A model generated the notes under the pieces. The model had not been told where the DNA came from, did not search any database, and saw nothing but the letters and a program-made list of their open reading frames with translations. A stretch of DNA of 34,842 nucleotides from Sphingomonas yabuuchiae (lineage in GTDB: Bacteria; Pseudomonadota; Alphaproteobacteria; Sphingomonadales; Sphingomonadaceae), in contig NZ_JACHNX010000024.1 of NCBI RefSeq assembly GCF_014199595.1, forward strand, positions 1-34,842, read 5' to 3'. Numbering within the stretch: the first letter of the stretch is position 1; each line of letters begins with the position of its first letter. The translations under genes were made by a program, and so were the position numbers. Positions 1-10,900 of this stretch are shown piece after piece.

Positions 1-1638
1 GCTACCAAGGGCGCAGTTCCGGCGGCCGACGATTTCTTGCGCCCGCATTCCAAATGGCGGCGACAGTTGCGGGCGAAGGGCGATGATGATGCCCGCCTCC
101 GGGAAGTTGCGGTCATGTTTCACCTGCGCGACGCGCTGCGCTCGGGCGACATATGGCTCGACCGCTCGCATCGATATGGTGACCTGCGCCACGTCCTCGT
201 GCCGATGGCGGTCGCGCATGCCGCGAAGCTGGCGGTCCCGTCCGACCCGCATGTCTGGCTGGCTGACCGCAAAGTGCGTCTCGCTGATGGCCTTGCCCGG
301 CTCGGTCGCGCCGCGCGCAGCGGTACAATTCCGAAAGGCAGCATCGAGGACGGCACGCTGCGCATTGATCGGCTCACCGCTGACGCGCCGGATGGGATCG
401 AGGATCTGGTGCTTGATCTGTATCGCCGGCTGCCGCCCGTCCGCATCACCGATCTGCTGCTCGAAGTCGATACCGCGCTGGGTTTCACTGATGCCTTCAC
501 GCATCTGCGCACCGGCGTGCCATGCGGCGACCGAATCGGCCTGCTCAACGTCCTGCTTGCCGAGGGCCTGAATTTGGGTCTGCGTAAGATGGCAGAGGCT
601 TCCAACACTCACGACTATTGGCAACTCTCCCGTCTCGCTCGCTGGCACGTCGAAAGCGAGGCGATCGACCAGGCGCTGGCCAACGTGGTCGCGGCGCAAG
701 GGGCGCTGCCGATGGCCCAGGTCTGGGGTATGGGCAGATCCGCATCGGCCGATGGCCAGTTCTTCCCCGCCGCACGGCAGGGCGAAGCGATGAATACGAT
801 CAACGCCCGCTACGGCAACGATCCCGGCATCAAGGCCTATACCCACGTCAACGACCGCTTCGCGCCGTTTGCATCGCGGACCATTCCAGCCACGGTCAGC
901 GAAGCACCTTATCTACTCGACGGGCTGACGATGAATGAGGCAGGGCGACGGATCGAAGAGCAGTACGCCGACACTGGCGGGTTCACCGATCATCTGTTCG
1001 GGATCAGCGCGATGCTCGGCTGCCGCCTTGTACTGCGCATCCGCGACCTCCCATCCAAACGACTGTACGTGTTCGACCCTGCCGCGACGCCGAGCGAATT
1101 GCGCCCGCTGGTGGGCGGCAAGGCGCGTGAGGCGCTGATCGTTTCCAACTGGCCCGATCTGTTCCGCTGCGCCGCCACCATGAGCGCTGGACAGGTCGCG
1201 CCGAGCAGCATCTTGCGCAAGCTCGCCTCCTATCCGCGCCAGAACGATCTTGCCTCCGCGCTGCGCGAGGTGGGCCGGATCGAGCGGACGCTGTTCATCA
1301 TCGAATGGATACTCGACGTCGGCATGCAGCGCCGTGCACAGGTCGGCCTCAACAAAGGCGAGGCACATCATGCGCTGAAAAATGCCCTGCGCATCGGCCG
1401 TCAGGGCGAAATCCGCGACCGCACGACGGAGGGTCAGCATTACCGGATCGCCGGCCTCAACCTGCTCACCGCCATCATCGTCTACTGGAACACCCTGCAC
1501 CTTGGCCATGCCGTTGAGGCCCGGCGCCGCGAAGGGCTCGATACCCCCGACCATCTTCTCGCCCATATTTCGCCGCTCGGATGGGCACACATCCTCCTCA
1601 CTGGCGAGTACCTTTGGCCCAAGGACGCCGGCGCTTAG
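1..1638 (+). CDS. tnpA: Tn3-family transposase TnpA, C-terminal part (open at left edge)
   Basis: The frame is open from base 1, so this is the C-terminal ~545 residues of a roughly 1000-residue DDE transposase; the TTG at 37 is only the first possible start inside the window. The family is recognised from the conserved C-terminal catalytic region: the stretch around GMGRSASADGQFFPAAR, the block around YTHVNDRFAPF, and the end with GEAHHALKNALRIGRQGEIRDR, YRIAGLNLLTAIIVYWNT and HISPLGWAHILLTGEY. These are hallmarks of Tn3-family TnpA, which catalyses replicative transposition by acting on 38-bp terminal inverted repeats. The stop codon lies inside such a repeat (1634-1671), as is usual where tnpA abuts the element end. 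The gene converges on the phosphatase gene and overlaps it by 4 bp. No frameshift is seen in the visible part. Resolvase and cargo, if any, would lie to the left. Confidence 0.95.
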   Translation, partial: ATKGAVPAADDFLRPHSKWRRQLRAKGDDDARLREVAVMFHLRDALRSGDIWLDRSHRYGDLRHVLVPMAVAHAAKLAVPSDPHVWLADRKVRLADGLARLGRAARSGTIPKGSIEDGTLRIDRLTADAPDGIEDLVLDLYRRLPPVRITDLLLEVDTALGFTDAFTHLRTGVPCGDRIGLLNVLLAEGLNLGLRKMAEASNTHDYWQLSRLARWHVESEAIDQALANVVAAQGALPMAQVWGMGRSASADGQFFPAARQGEAMNTINARYGNDPGIKAYTHVNDRFAPFASRTIPATVSEAPYLLDGLTMNEAGRRIEEQYADTGGFTDHLFGISAMLGCRLVLRIRDLPSKRLYVFDPAATPSELRPLVGGKAREALIVSNWPDLFRCAATMSAGQVAPSSILRKLASYPRQNDLASALREVGRIERTLFIIEWILDVGMQRRAQVGLNKGEAHHALKNALRIGRQGEIRDRTTEGQHYRIAGLNLLTAIIVYWNTLHLGHAVEARRREGLDTPDHLLAHISPLGWAHILLTGEYLWPKDAGA

Positions 1639-1671
1639 GGTGTCATTCCGCCCTCAGCCGGAACCGACCCC
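1634..1671. repeat. Tn3-family 38-bp terminal inverted repeat (right end of transposon)
   Basis: The segment starts with CTTAG over the tnpA stop and ends with GACCCC. Read inward from the outer end it runs GGGGTCGG ... TAAG over exactly 38 bp, which is the form of Tn3-family terminal repeats. The five bases outside it (AAATA, 1672-1676) are AT-rich, as expected of the 5-bp target duplication this family makes. The partner copy would be beyond the left edge and cannot be checked. The repeat also encodes the last residues of the opposing phosphatase gene. Confidence 0.8.
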
Positions 1672-2456
1672 AAATACCCCATCGTCCCGCCGGGATGGCG
1701 GTCGGTGACGGCGAACACCGCGTCGATATAGCGGCGGTCGACCCCGGCAAAGGCGCGCGCCGCCTCAGGGGACAGCTTTGCCCAGAAGCCTGTCGGATGC
1801 GCAGGTGCCGGGGCCATGTGCCGGTTGGACAGGAGGTAATCCTCGATCACCGTCGCCCTCGGCACGCCCAGCGCGGTCAGGAGGAGCGCGGCCGCGACGC
1901 CCGTCCGGTCCTTGCCCGCCGTGCAGTGGAAGGCGAGCGGCACGTCGCCCGCCAGCAGCTCGGCGAACATGCGGCGGTACTGGCCGTTGAACTGGTCGAG
2001 CAGCTGCGGATAGGTGGCTGTCATCGCCGTCACGACATGGTCATGCGTCCAGGTGGCGGGATCGCCGGGCAGCTTCATCGCGCTGACGTCGAGCGTATAG
2101 TCGTCGCTCAGCACCTTGGGCTTTTGGCCTGCAGGCCAGAGCGTCGGCTCGCCCGTCCGCTCGCGCGTGTCGCGAAAGTCGCAGACGGTGCGGATGCCTA
2201 GCTTTTGCAGATAGGCGTAATCCGCCGCAGTCAGGTCGTGCATCTGGCCCGAGCGGTAAAGCAGCCCCCATTTCACCGTCCGCCCATCGGCGGTGCGATA
2301 GCCGCCCAGGTCGCGGAAGTTGCGCCCGCCTTGCAGCGGCAGGACGCGGGTGTGCGCCGCGACCGCGACGGGGGCGCCAGTGGGGACGGGGGCCGAAGCC
2401 CCTACCCCCGCCGGAACCGCGAGCGCCACGGCGATGGCGATCAGGCCCCCGCGCAT
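1635..2456 (-). CDS. Exported tyrosine/lipid-type phosphatase (Y_phosphatase3 family)
   Basis: This is a 273-residue protein with an N-terminal signal peptide (residues 1-21, hydrophobic IAIAVALAVPAGVGA), so it probably acts in the periplasm. The Cys-based phosphatase loop HCTAGKDRTG is at 177-186, with Cys178 as nucleophile and Arg184 binding phosphate. The family's upstream motif GGRNFRDLGGY is at 43-53. Relatives dephosphorylate phosphotyrosine or phosphoinositides (LipA-like enzymes); the substrate here is unknown. The ATG shares one base with the stop of the upstream TonB receptor (TGATG), which implies translational coupling and joint function. The last 11 residues (GSVPAEGGMTP) and the stop are encoded by the Tn3 terminal repeat, so the native C-terminus was probably replaced on insertion. 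The catalytic domain is intact. Confidence 0.85.
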   Translation of the reverse strand: MRGGLIAIAVALAVPAGVGASAPVPTGAPVAVAAHTRVLPLQGGRNFRDLGGYRTADGRTVKWGLLYRSGQMHDLTAADYAYLQKLGIRTVCDFRDTRERTGEPTLWPAGQKPKVLSDDYTLDVSAMKLPGDPATWTHDHVVTAMTATYPQLLDQFNGQYRRMFAELLAGDVPLAFHCTAGKDRTGVAAALLLTALGVPRATVIEDYLLSNRHMAPAPAHPTGFWAKLSPEAARAFAGVDRRYIDAVFAVTDRHPGGTMGYLGSVPAEGGMTP

Positions 2457-4813
2457 CAGAACTTCACCGTCGCTTCTACGCCATAGGTGCGCGGTTCGTT
2501 GAAGAAGCCCGACACGCCGGTCAGCGTGTTCAGCCCCTTATAGAACATATGCTGTTCGTTCAGCAGGTTGCGCGTCCAGGCGGACAGGGTCAGCAGGGCG
2601 CCGGTGTCGTTGAGTGCGATATCGGCGATGCCGATCCGGCCGTTGACGATGAAGCCCGGCTCGCCCTTGGGCTGGTTCACGCCGGGCGCGGGATCGTTGT
2701 AATTGGCATAGAAGCCGCTGTCGTAATTGGCATCGAGATGCGCGACGAGGCGGTAATCGCCCACCGGCCGCTCGTAATCGATCGCGCCGCTGGCGGCATG
2801 GGCCGGGGTATAGACCGGATAGATGCGGATCGGCGTCGTCACGATCTGGCCGGTCGCGCCTTGCGGGAACGGGTTCACCGTCGCCGGGATGGTCACGTCG
2901 TTATAGGAATAGCTGGCGGTCAGCGTCAGGCCCGCCATCGGTGCGACGGTCACTTCCGCCTCGACGCCCTTGGCGCGGCCGGTGCCCGGCGCATTGGTGG
3001 TCTCGATCGTGGTGCGGTTGGTCTGGAGCAGATTGCCCTGCGCATCGACTTGCAGGTAATTCGCCTGGAAGTCGATCTGGATCGCCTTGTACGCGCCGGT
3101 ATAGGCGGCGAGGTTCAGGCGGACGCGGCGGTCGAGAAACTCGCTCTTGGCGCCGATCTCGAACATCGACAGCGTTTCCGGGTTGAAGGGAGCGTAACGC
3201 AGCGAGCGCGAATTGGCGCCGCCCGACTTATACCCCTCCGACCATTTGCCATAGACATGCACGGCGTCGGTCACGTCATAGGCGAGCGTCACCAGCGGGT
3301 CGACACGCGACCAGGCCGCATCCAGCTTGCGCGGGGCCACCACGCCGTCGACATTGGGCGTCTTGCCGTTCACGATGAACAGCTCGCCATGCTTCATGTC
3401 GCGGGTGTAGCGCGCGCCGCCCGTGACGTGCAGCCGGTCGGACAGGATCGCCGGGGTCCAGGTCGCCTGGCCGAACGCGCCGATGCTGCGCGTCGTGATT
3501 CGGCTGGCGCGGTCGAACGGCACGGAGGCGATGTCATAGGTCGCCACGGTCGCGCCGGTACCGTCGCCGTTCCAGACCATGGTGTTGAACGCCTGGGCAT
3601 TGTCGGTCGTATGCTCGCGATAGGCCATGGCGCCCGCGACATATTTCAGGCGAGGGCTGTCGCCGATCAGCTGGATTTCCTGGCTGAACTGATTCTGCGC
3701 AAAGCCCGCCAGGCTGTAGCGGCTGAACGCGCCGTTCGGCTTGTAGGTGGTGCTGTTCTGGCCACCATTGTCATACTGGCTCTGGTCCAGCTCGCGATAG
3801 GCGGTGATCGACTTGAGCTGAAGACCCGGTGCCAGGTCGAGGCCCAGGGTCAGGCGATGGCCGTGCGTCTTGCCGATGCTCTCCTGCTGCGGCACCCCGA
3901 TGCTGGCGGCCCGCACCCGGTTCGGCTGGAGCGGCAGAGCAGGCGCGCGGGTCAGCGTGCCCGCCGTGATCGTCTGGAGATAAAGCGGCGTCGAAGCATC
4001 GTAGGAAGTGTCGAACGCATAGTCGGCGCTGACGCCGCTTTCCGGCTTCCACAGCACCTCGACATGCGCGCCGTGGCGGTCGAAGCCGTTGAAGTCCGCC
4101 TGGCCGGGCAGCGGATTGTCGACCAGTCCGTTGCGCTTGGTGACGATGCCGTCCAGCTTTACGCTGAAATTATGCCATTCGGGCAGGTTGAGATGCGCCT
4201 CGGCCTTGTGGCTGCCGAAATTGCCGATGCCCGCCGTCGCGGTCAGACCGAATTCGCCGGTCGGCTTCTTGGTCACGATGCTGACCGCGCCGCCTTCGGT
4301 ATTGCGGCCGAACAGCGTGCCCTGGGGACCTTTCAGCACCTCGATGCTCTCGATGTCGTAGAGCGCGGTGCCCAGGCCCTGGGCGCGACCCAGATACACG
4401 CCGTCGATATAGACGCCCACACCCTGGTCGCGCGCGGGCTGGTTGCTGTCGGCCAGCACGCCGATGCCGCGGATGTTCATGATCAGCGCCGAGTTGCGCG
4501 AATAGAAGGGCGCGACGCGAAGGCTCGGAATCGCGCCGTCCTGGAGGTCGACCAGCGACTGGACGTGACGGTTCGCCAGATCCTCGGCCGACAGGACCGA
4601 GATCGCGATCGGCGTCTTCTGCAGGCTCTGGGGCCGCTTCTCGGCGGTGACGATGACCTCGTTCAGCGCGCCATCGGCATTGGTCTTCTGGTCGTCGGGC
4701 GCAGCCGTCTTGGCCGGTTCGGGATCGGCCGCAAAGGCGGGCGTGGCGAGCAGAAGAGCAAAGGCGCTGGACGCAAGGAAACGCCCCGCAAAGCGCGGGT
4801 TGAACGACGTCAT
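2456..4813 (-). CDS. TonB-dependent outer-membrane receptor
   Basis: The protein has 785 residues, the usual size for a TonB-dependent receptor. It has a signal peptide (residues 1-29, ending ATPAFA), a TonB-box-like NEVIVTAEKR at 51-60, a plug domain (about 65-170, with VLKGPQGTLFGRNTEGGAV) and a 22-strand-type barrel ending in the terminal Phe of VEATVKF. I chose the ATG at 4813 rather than the TTG at 4831 because a GGGGGGA Shine-Dalgarno sits between them at the right distance. It imports a large or scarce ligand across the outer membrane using TonB energy. The plug and barrel resemble the many sphingomonad receptors of unknown ligand. No siderophore-uptake or FecR-type regulator gene is beside it; its partner is the coupled phosphatase downstream. 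That pairing suggests a phosphorylated ligand, which is inference. Confidence 0.92.
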   Translation of the reverse strand: MTSFNPRFAGRFLASSAFALLLATPAFAADPEPAKTAAPDDQKTNADGALNEVIVTAEKRPQSLQKTPIAISVLSAEDLANRHVQSLVDLQDGAIPSLRVAPFYSRNSALIMNIRGIGVLADSNQPARDQGVGVYIDGVYLGRAQGLGTALYDIESIEVLKGPQGTLFGRNTEGGAVSIVTKKPTGEFGLTATAGIGNFGSHKAEAHLNLPEWHNFSVKLDGIVTKRNGLVDNPLPGQADFNGFDRHGAHVEVLWKPESGVSADYAFDTSYDASTPLYLQTITAGTLTRAPALPLQPNRVRAASIGVPQQESIGKTHGHRLTLGLDLAPGLQLKSITAYRELDQSQYDNGGQNSTTYKPNGAFSRYSLAGFAQNQFSQEIQLIGDSPRLKYVAGAMAYREHTTDNAQAFNTMVWNGDGTGATVATYDIASVPFDRASRITTRSIGAFGQATWTPAILSDRLHVTGGARYTRDMKHGELFIVNGKTPNVDGVVAPRKLDAAWSRVDPLVTLAYDVTDAVHVYGKWSEGYKSGGANSRSLRYAPFNPETLSMFEIGAKSEFLDRRVRLNLAAYTGAYKAIQIDFQANYLQVDAQGNLLQTNRTTIETTNAPGTGRAKGVEAEVTVAPMAGLTLTASYSYNDVTIPATVNPFPQGATGQIVTTPIRIYPVYTPAHAASGAIDYERPVGDYRLVAHLDANYDSGFYANYNDPAPGVNQPKGEPGFIVNGRIGIADIALNDTGALLTLSAWTRNLLNEQHMFYKGLNTLTGVSGFFNEPRTYGVEATVKF

Positions 4814-4920
4814 GATATGGATTCCCCCCAAAGGATTATGCGGCCGTCCCTTGGTGCCGGTTCATTGCGGCTTGATGACGTTCTGGGGGAATGATGCGGA
4901 TTTTATGATGACAATTGCGT

Positions 4921-4955
4921 CATGAGGGGGCCGAGGCGGATCACCGCCCGCCCCC
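4921..4955 (-). terminator. GC-rich hairpin downstream of autotransporter 1
   Basis: Just after the stop of the 4962-11855 gene the leftward transcript can fold a strong stem: GAGGGGG pairs with CCCCCTC at the base and GGCGG with CCGCC around a TGAT loop, with an imperfect middle. No U-tract follows. The inner part (CCGAGGCGGATCACCGCCC on the plus strand) recurs after the paralogous gene at 12105-12134. It is probably a terminator or a 3'-end stabiliser. Confidence 0.5.
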
Positions 4956-4961
4956 CTCTCG

Positions 4962-7900
4962 TCAAAAGGCCAGGCGCAGGCCCGCCATCGCCGTGCCCTG
5001 TCGGTCCCCGCTGCCGATCAGCGCGCTGCCCGAGGCATAGACGTCCACGCCGTACGCAACGCGATAGGATAGGCCCGCCGTCGCGGTACCGACCAGCGGT
5101 GCGCGCGACACGCCCAGCGCCAGCAGGGTCGCGTCGATGCCGCCATAGCCGCCCGTCGCCTGCGTCTTTGCGCCCTGAAGCTGATAGCGCAGGCCCAGCG
5201 TGCCGAAGGGGCGCAGCGCCGCGTCGGACAAAGTGCTGCGTTCCAGCGAGACGCCTGCATCGACGAAGCTGGCGGTCAGCGCCTGCCGCCCCAGGGTCAG
5301 GGCAAAGGCGCTGCCCGTCTCGGTGAAGCCCAGCCGCATGGTGCGCATATAGGTCAGGCCGGCTCGCGGCGTCAGCGTCCAGCCGCCCTTCATCTCGCGC
5401 GCATAATGGGCGGAGATGTCGGCGGTCGTGCTGTGCAGGTCATAGCTGCCCAATGCCGATGTCGTACCGGGCAGGGCGCGGGTGGTGCGCCCCTGCGCGC
5501 CGTCATAGATCAGCGAGCCCTGCATTCCGAAGCCGCCTGGCTGGCGGAAACGGGCGTGCAGGCCCGCCACGACGCCATCGGCATGGGTCGATGCGCCCAG
5601 CGTCTCGATCGTCTGGCGCGAGTCGAGATAGCCGCCGAAGAACCCGACCATCCAGTCGCGATTGCCCAGCCCGATCCCGCCGAGGATGCCATAGCCGCTG
5701 GTCCGCGCCGCGTTGATCCCCTGCGCCGCATCGGCCGACAGCTGGTGCGACTGGCCGATCATCTGGCCGAAGGTGAAGGCCCCGGCCTCTTCCTCCATCG
5801 TCGCAAAGCCCGGTCCGCGCGCCGCCTGGACCAGCCCCAGCGCATTGTCGACGCCGATCTGCATCGCCGAGGCATAGGCCTCGGGCGTCACCTGCGCGAA
5901 GGCCTGTGGATTGGGCGCGCCCGCACTGGTCAGCAGCGCCGGGAAGGCGGCGAAGACCGGGCTGTTCGTCGGCGCGCCCGCGATCACGCGGTTCGCATAA
6001 TCGATGCTGCGCGCGACCTGCGGGTTGAACTGCGTACCGCCCACGAACTGGCCAAGCAGCTGGATACGATCGCCACGCTGGACGATGAAGCCCAGCAGGT
6101 CGGACGGCTTCTGCACGGTCGTATAGCTGCCGCTGATCCCGCCGGTCGCGATGATCAGGTCATAGGCGCTGCCCGGCGCGATCGTCTTGGTCGAGGTGAT
6201 CTGCAACGTCGAGGCACTGCCGATCGTCATCGTGCCGTTCACGATCAGCTGATCCGAGATGGTCGGGGTCAGCTCGAACGCGGTGATCGATCCGCTGGCC
6301 AGCGTCAGATTGCCGTTGACCGTCATCGTGCCGGGTGACGCGCCGGGGCTGAGCGTGCCCGCCACCACGACATTGCCGTTGACCGTGCCCGCCGAACCGA
6401 AGGTCGCCCCCTGGCGCACCAGGAACTGGGCCGCGCTCATCGTCGATCCGGCCAGGCCGACCAGGCGGCCGCCCGCCATATCGACATTGCCGAATGCGGC
6501 CTTGCCCGACACGGTGGCATAGCCGCCGGTCATCGCCAGCCCCTCGACATTGGCGACGCTGGTGAAGGCGACCGGCGTCGTGGCGCTGCCACCCGACAGG
6601 GTGATGATGTCGGTACCCGCCCCGCCATCGACCGCGCCCGCGAAGAGCCCCGCGATGGTGAAGCGCTGATCCGCGCCCGTGAAGACCAGCTGATCGGTCG
6701 TCAGGCTGCCGCCCGCCGCGATGCTCAGATCGGTCGCGGCCAGCACCTGGCCATAGGCATGCGCGCCGGTCAGCGAGAGGATGCCGGTGCCTTCGGTCGC
6801 CAGCGTCTCGAACCCGGTCAGGGTCGTACCCGCCAGCGTCCGGCCACCCGCCAGTTCCAGGATGGCGGTGTCGTTGCCCGCCCCGCCCGCGACGCTGCCC
6901 TGCAACACCGACCCCGCCGCCAGCCGCAGCGTGTCGTTGCCCGCGCCCAGATCGATCGCGCCGATCAGCTGGCCGCCACTGGCGATGGTCAGCGCCAGGT
7001 TGCCGTCGCCGAACGACAGCGGCGCGTTCGCCGAGCCCAGCGTGCCGGTGACGGTCAGCGCATTGCCCGCCAGCGCGACGGTCTCGAACCCGGTAGCCGT
7101 CCCGCCCAGCGTCACCGGGACGGTGCTGCCGAAACGGAGCGTGTCGGTGCCCGTGCCGCCATCATAGCGGCCCAGCGCCTGCGCCATGTCCAGGACCAGC
7201 ACGTCGTCGCCCGCACCCAGCGCGATGCTGGCGATATCCTCGTCGATACGCAGCTGCTCCGCCGCGTCGGAGCCGGTGACCGAGGCGACCCGGTTGCCCG
7301 CCAGCGTCAGGTTCAGGCCGGTGCCCGCCAGCGCGATGCTGTTGAACCCCTGGTCGAGAGTCAGCGAGAGGGTGCCGGTACCCGTCACGGCCAGCTGCTG
7401 GAAATTGCTGCGCTGGCCGATGCCGCTGCGGTCGCCCGACAACAGCACGCTATAGGTGTTGGTGCCCGAGCCGCCATCGACCCCGCCGGTAACCTGTGAA
7501 CCCGCCGCCTCGACGAAGGTGTCGTTGCCCCCGCCCAGCAGGACCGAACCCTGCACGATCCCGGCATTGACGAAGCGGTCGGCCCCGCCGCCCAGGCGGA
7601 CATCCCCGGCGATGGTGCCGTTGTTGGTGACCGTATCGCTATTGTCGCCACCGATGATGGTGACGAGGCCGGTGGTGCTGCCGACCGAGCCCGTCACCGT
7701 CGCGCCCCCGCCGATCGTCATCGATCCGCCCGACACGCGGATCGTGTCGAAGCGCAGGTTGCCGACATAATCGACATTGCCGCTGCCCGACTGGGTCAGG
7801 CTTTCGAAATTGACGAACTGGCCGGCATTGACGGTGCCGTTGGCGATGGCATTGATCGTCAGATTGTCGGCGCCGTCGCCGCCATCGACCGTCCCGACCA

Positions 7901-10900
7901 GGGTCGCGCCGATGCGGTGGAGGAAGGTGTCGGCCCCTGCCCCCAGGAACACATCGCCCTCGATCCGCCCGTAATTCTCGATCCGGTCGCTGCCCGAACC
8001 GAGCGCGATCGACCCCAGGATGGTGCCGGTGTTGACGATCCGGTCGTTGGTCCCGCCGATGCTCTGGATGGCCCCGGCCAGATAGGAGGAGCCGATCGTG
8101 CCCGCGAGCGGATCGTTGACCGACAGCGCCGTGCCCGTCCCGCCCCGGATCGTCCCGGCATTCGTCAGGTCGAGCGCGACATTCTGGGCCAGGATGGCGG
8201 TCGACTGCGCGCCTATCGCCTCGATCACGCCGGTCTCGGCATTGACCACCGTCGCGTTCTGCGCGCTCTGGCTGCTGCTGGTCAGGTTCAGGCCGATGGC
8301 CACCCGCTCGCTCAGGACGCTGCTGCTATTGCCCGTGCCCCCACCATCGGCGCGGATCGTGCCCGTGTTGGTAAGGGCGACCGTCCGTGTGAAGGCGCCC
8401 GCGCTACCCTCGAACCCCAGTCTCAGGCCGACGCCCGCGACGCCGCGCGCATCGATCGTGCCGCTGTTGCTCGCCACCAGCGTCGCGCCGTCGGTGGTGA
8501 CGAAGGCGGCGGGCGCGCGACCACCGTTCAGGATGGTGCCCATATTCTCGAACGCGGCGGTGTAGATACGCGCGGCGGTCTGTGCCTGATCGGCGGTGCC
8601 GATGGTCGCCATGTTGACGAAGCGGGTCGCGGTGCCCTCGACCCGGCCGGTGATGGTCGCCTGGTTGGTGAAGGCGGCCAGCGGCAGCGGCGTCGGGATC
8701 AGGTTCCAGCGATCGGTCCGCTCGCCGAACGTCAGCAGCCCGGTGACGCCGATGGTGTTGACGATCTGCCCGTCGCCGACCGCGTTCAGCGTCGCGCGCG
8801 TGCCCGGCGCCTGCAGAGTCAGCACGGTGTCCGCGCCGACCGCCTGCACGTCCTCCAATTGGAACGATCGGATATTGGTATCGCCCACCGTGACCGTGGC
8901 GGAGCGGGCAAAGGCGCGGCGATAGGTGTTGGTGCCGCCCCCGGCATCGATGGTGCCGGTAACGCCGGTCTGGCCGTCGAAGGTGACCAGCACATCGTCG
9001 CCGTCGCCGAAGCGCAGATTGCCCGTGATCGTCCCGCCATTCGCGACATAGCTGGACGACCGCGTGGACCGGCCGCCATTCGCGGCATAGCCCAGGTCGA
9101 CATCGCCGGTGATCGTGCCCGCATTGGCCAAGCGGACGGAATCGACGCGGATCACGGGCTGGCCCGCCGCGCCGGTGATGGTGCCCCCGGTCAGATTGCG
9201 GATCGTGGCGACGTTGAGCGACCCCTGCGTGATCGCCGGGCCACCCGTGCTGGCGATCCGTCCGCTATTGTCGATGGTCGAGGAGGTGGCGACGGTGTTC
9301 GAGCCGAGCACCACCGCGCTGCCCCCGACTTGGATCGTGCCGTTGTTCACCAGGCTGGCGAAATCGGCCACGCCGGTCACCGCCGCGCTGCCACCACCCT
9401 GGGTGATCAGGCCATTATTGGTGATGCGCCCGCCGGTCACGCCCGCCATCGGGGTGGCGGCATTGGTCCGCTGGTCCAGCACCGTGATCGTGGCGGCGTT
9501 CGCATTCTCGAACGCGTCGATGCCGCCCAGCTGGACCGCGGCGCGCGGATTGCCGCTTCCGGCCGCAACGGTCAGCGACAGGGCGGCCTGGTTGACCACG
9601 CTCAGCGCATTGGCGGGGCTATCCTCGCCGGGTTGGGCCACGCGCGTCGTGGTGACGATCGCGGCGCTGTTCGCGGCCGCGATATTGGTGGTCAGGTTGA
9701 CGACGCCCTGCCCCGCCAGCTGGATGGTGCGGCCCGACGCCGTGCCGGTCAGGTTCAGCGTCGCATTGTTCAGCAGGTCATAGCCGAAACCGGCAAAAGC
9801 CGCATCGTCCATGACCGCGCTGTTGGTGTCGGTGCGGACACGGTAAAGCAGGGTCGCCCCGCGTCCCGAAACCGCCCCGCTCACCCCGGCATAGCCCCCG
9901 GCGCCATTGCCGCCCAGTTCGGTGACGAAGCTGTCGCCGGTGTTGAGCGTCAGATTGCCGTTCAGCACACCACCGGGCAGCGCCTGATACAGGTTGCGAC
10001 TGGCGCTGGAGCCCGTGCCGAAGCGGACATCGCCGGTAATCGTTCCGGCATTGGCGACCTGTACGGCGGACACGGCATTGGTGGTCGTCGCCGACGAGAC
10101 GATAGCCGTCGCGCCGCTGATCGTGCCGCCCGTCTGGTTGACGATGACGCCCGTGCTGCTGAGATCCATGCCGGTTCCGGTCGCGCCGATCGTCCCGCTG
10201 TTGGTCAGCCCGCCCGCCAGTTGCACGCCCAGGCTCGTACCCTGGATCGTGCCGCTGTTCGTCGCGCTGGCGCTCGTCGTGCCGCTCAGCGCCAGGCCGA
10301 TACCATTGGCCGTGATGGCGCCCGAATTGGCGAAACTGCCGCCAGCCGTGGCGAACTGGACGCCGTTGGCGGCGCCGGTGATCTGGCCGCTATTCTGGAA
10401 GCTGCTCGCGGCGTTGATCTGCACGGCATAGACGTTCGTTCCGCCGGTGCCGTTGATCGTACCGGCATTGACGATGCTCAGCGTATTCTGCGCGGCGGTC
10501 GCGCTGTCGCTCAGCACGGTGCCTGCGCGCGCCAGCGTCGTAGCGTTGACCAGCGTGCCGTTGCCCGCGACGTTCAGGATGTCCGCAGTGCCGGTGGCCG
10601 GATTGACGGTCGAAAAGCCGCTCGCGAGCGTCACCGTCCGGTTCGCATCGGGGGCCAGCAGCGTCTGCTCGAAACCGGCCAGGCGCGGCAGCGCATCGGC
10701 CAGCGTGGCGTCGCCGGTGAAGCGGATGCGCAGCACATTGTTGCCGCCACGGGTGGAGATGGCGCCGGTGACGCCCGTGCGGATCTGCCCATCGGCATAG
10801 CCGACGACCAGCGTGTCGTTGCCCGATCCCAGCCGCAGATCGCCCGCAATCTGGCCCTCGCTATTGTCGATCGAGCTGCCCAGTCGCGACGTGCCCGTCG

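Noticed and set aside
2549..4894. Plus-strand open frame (781 codons) opposite the TonB receptor
   Set aside because: The composition (AR, GR, VD-rich) and lack of domains show an antisense shadow; the receptor itself is unmistakable.
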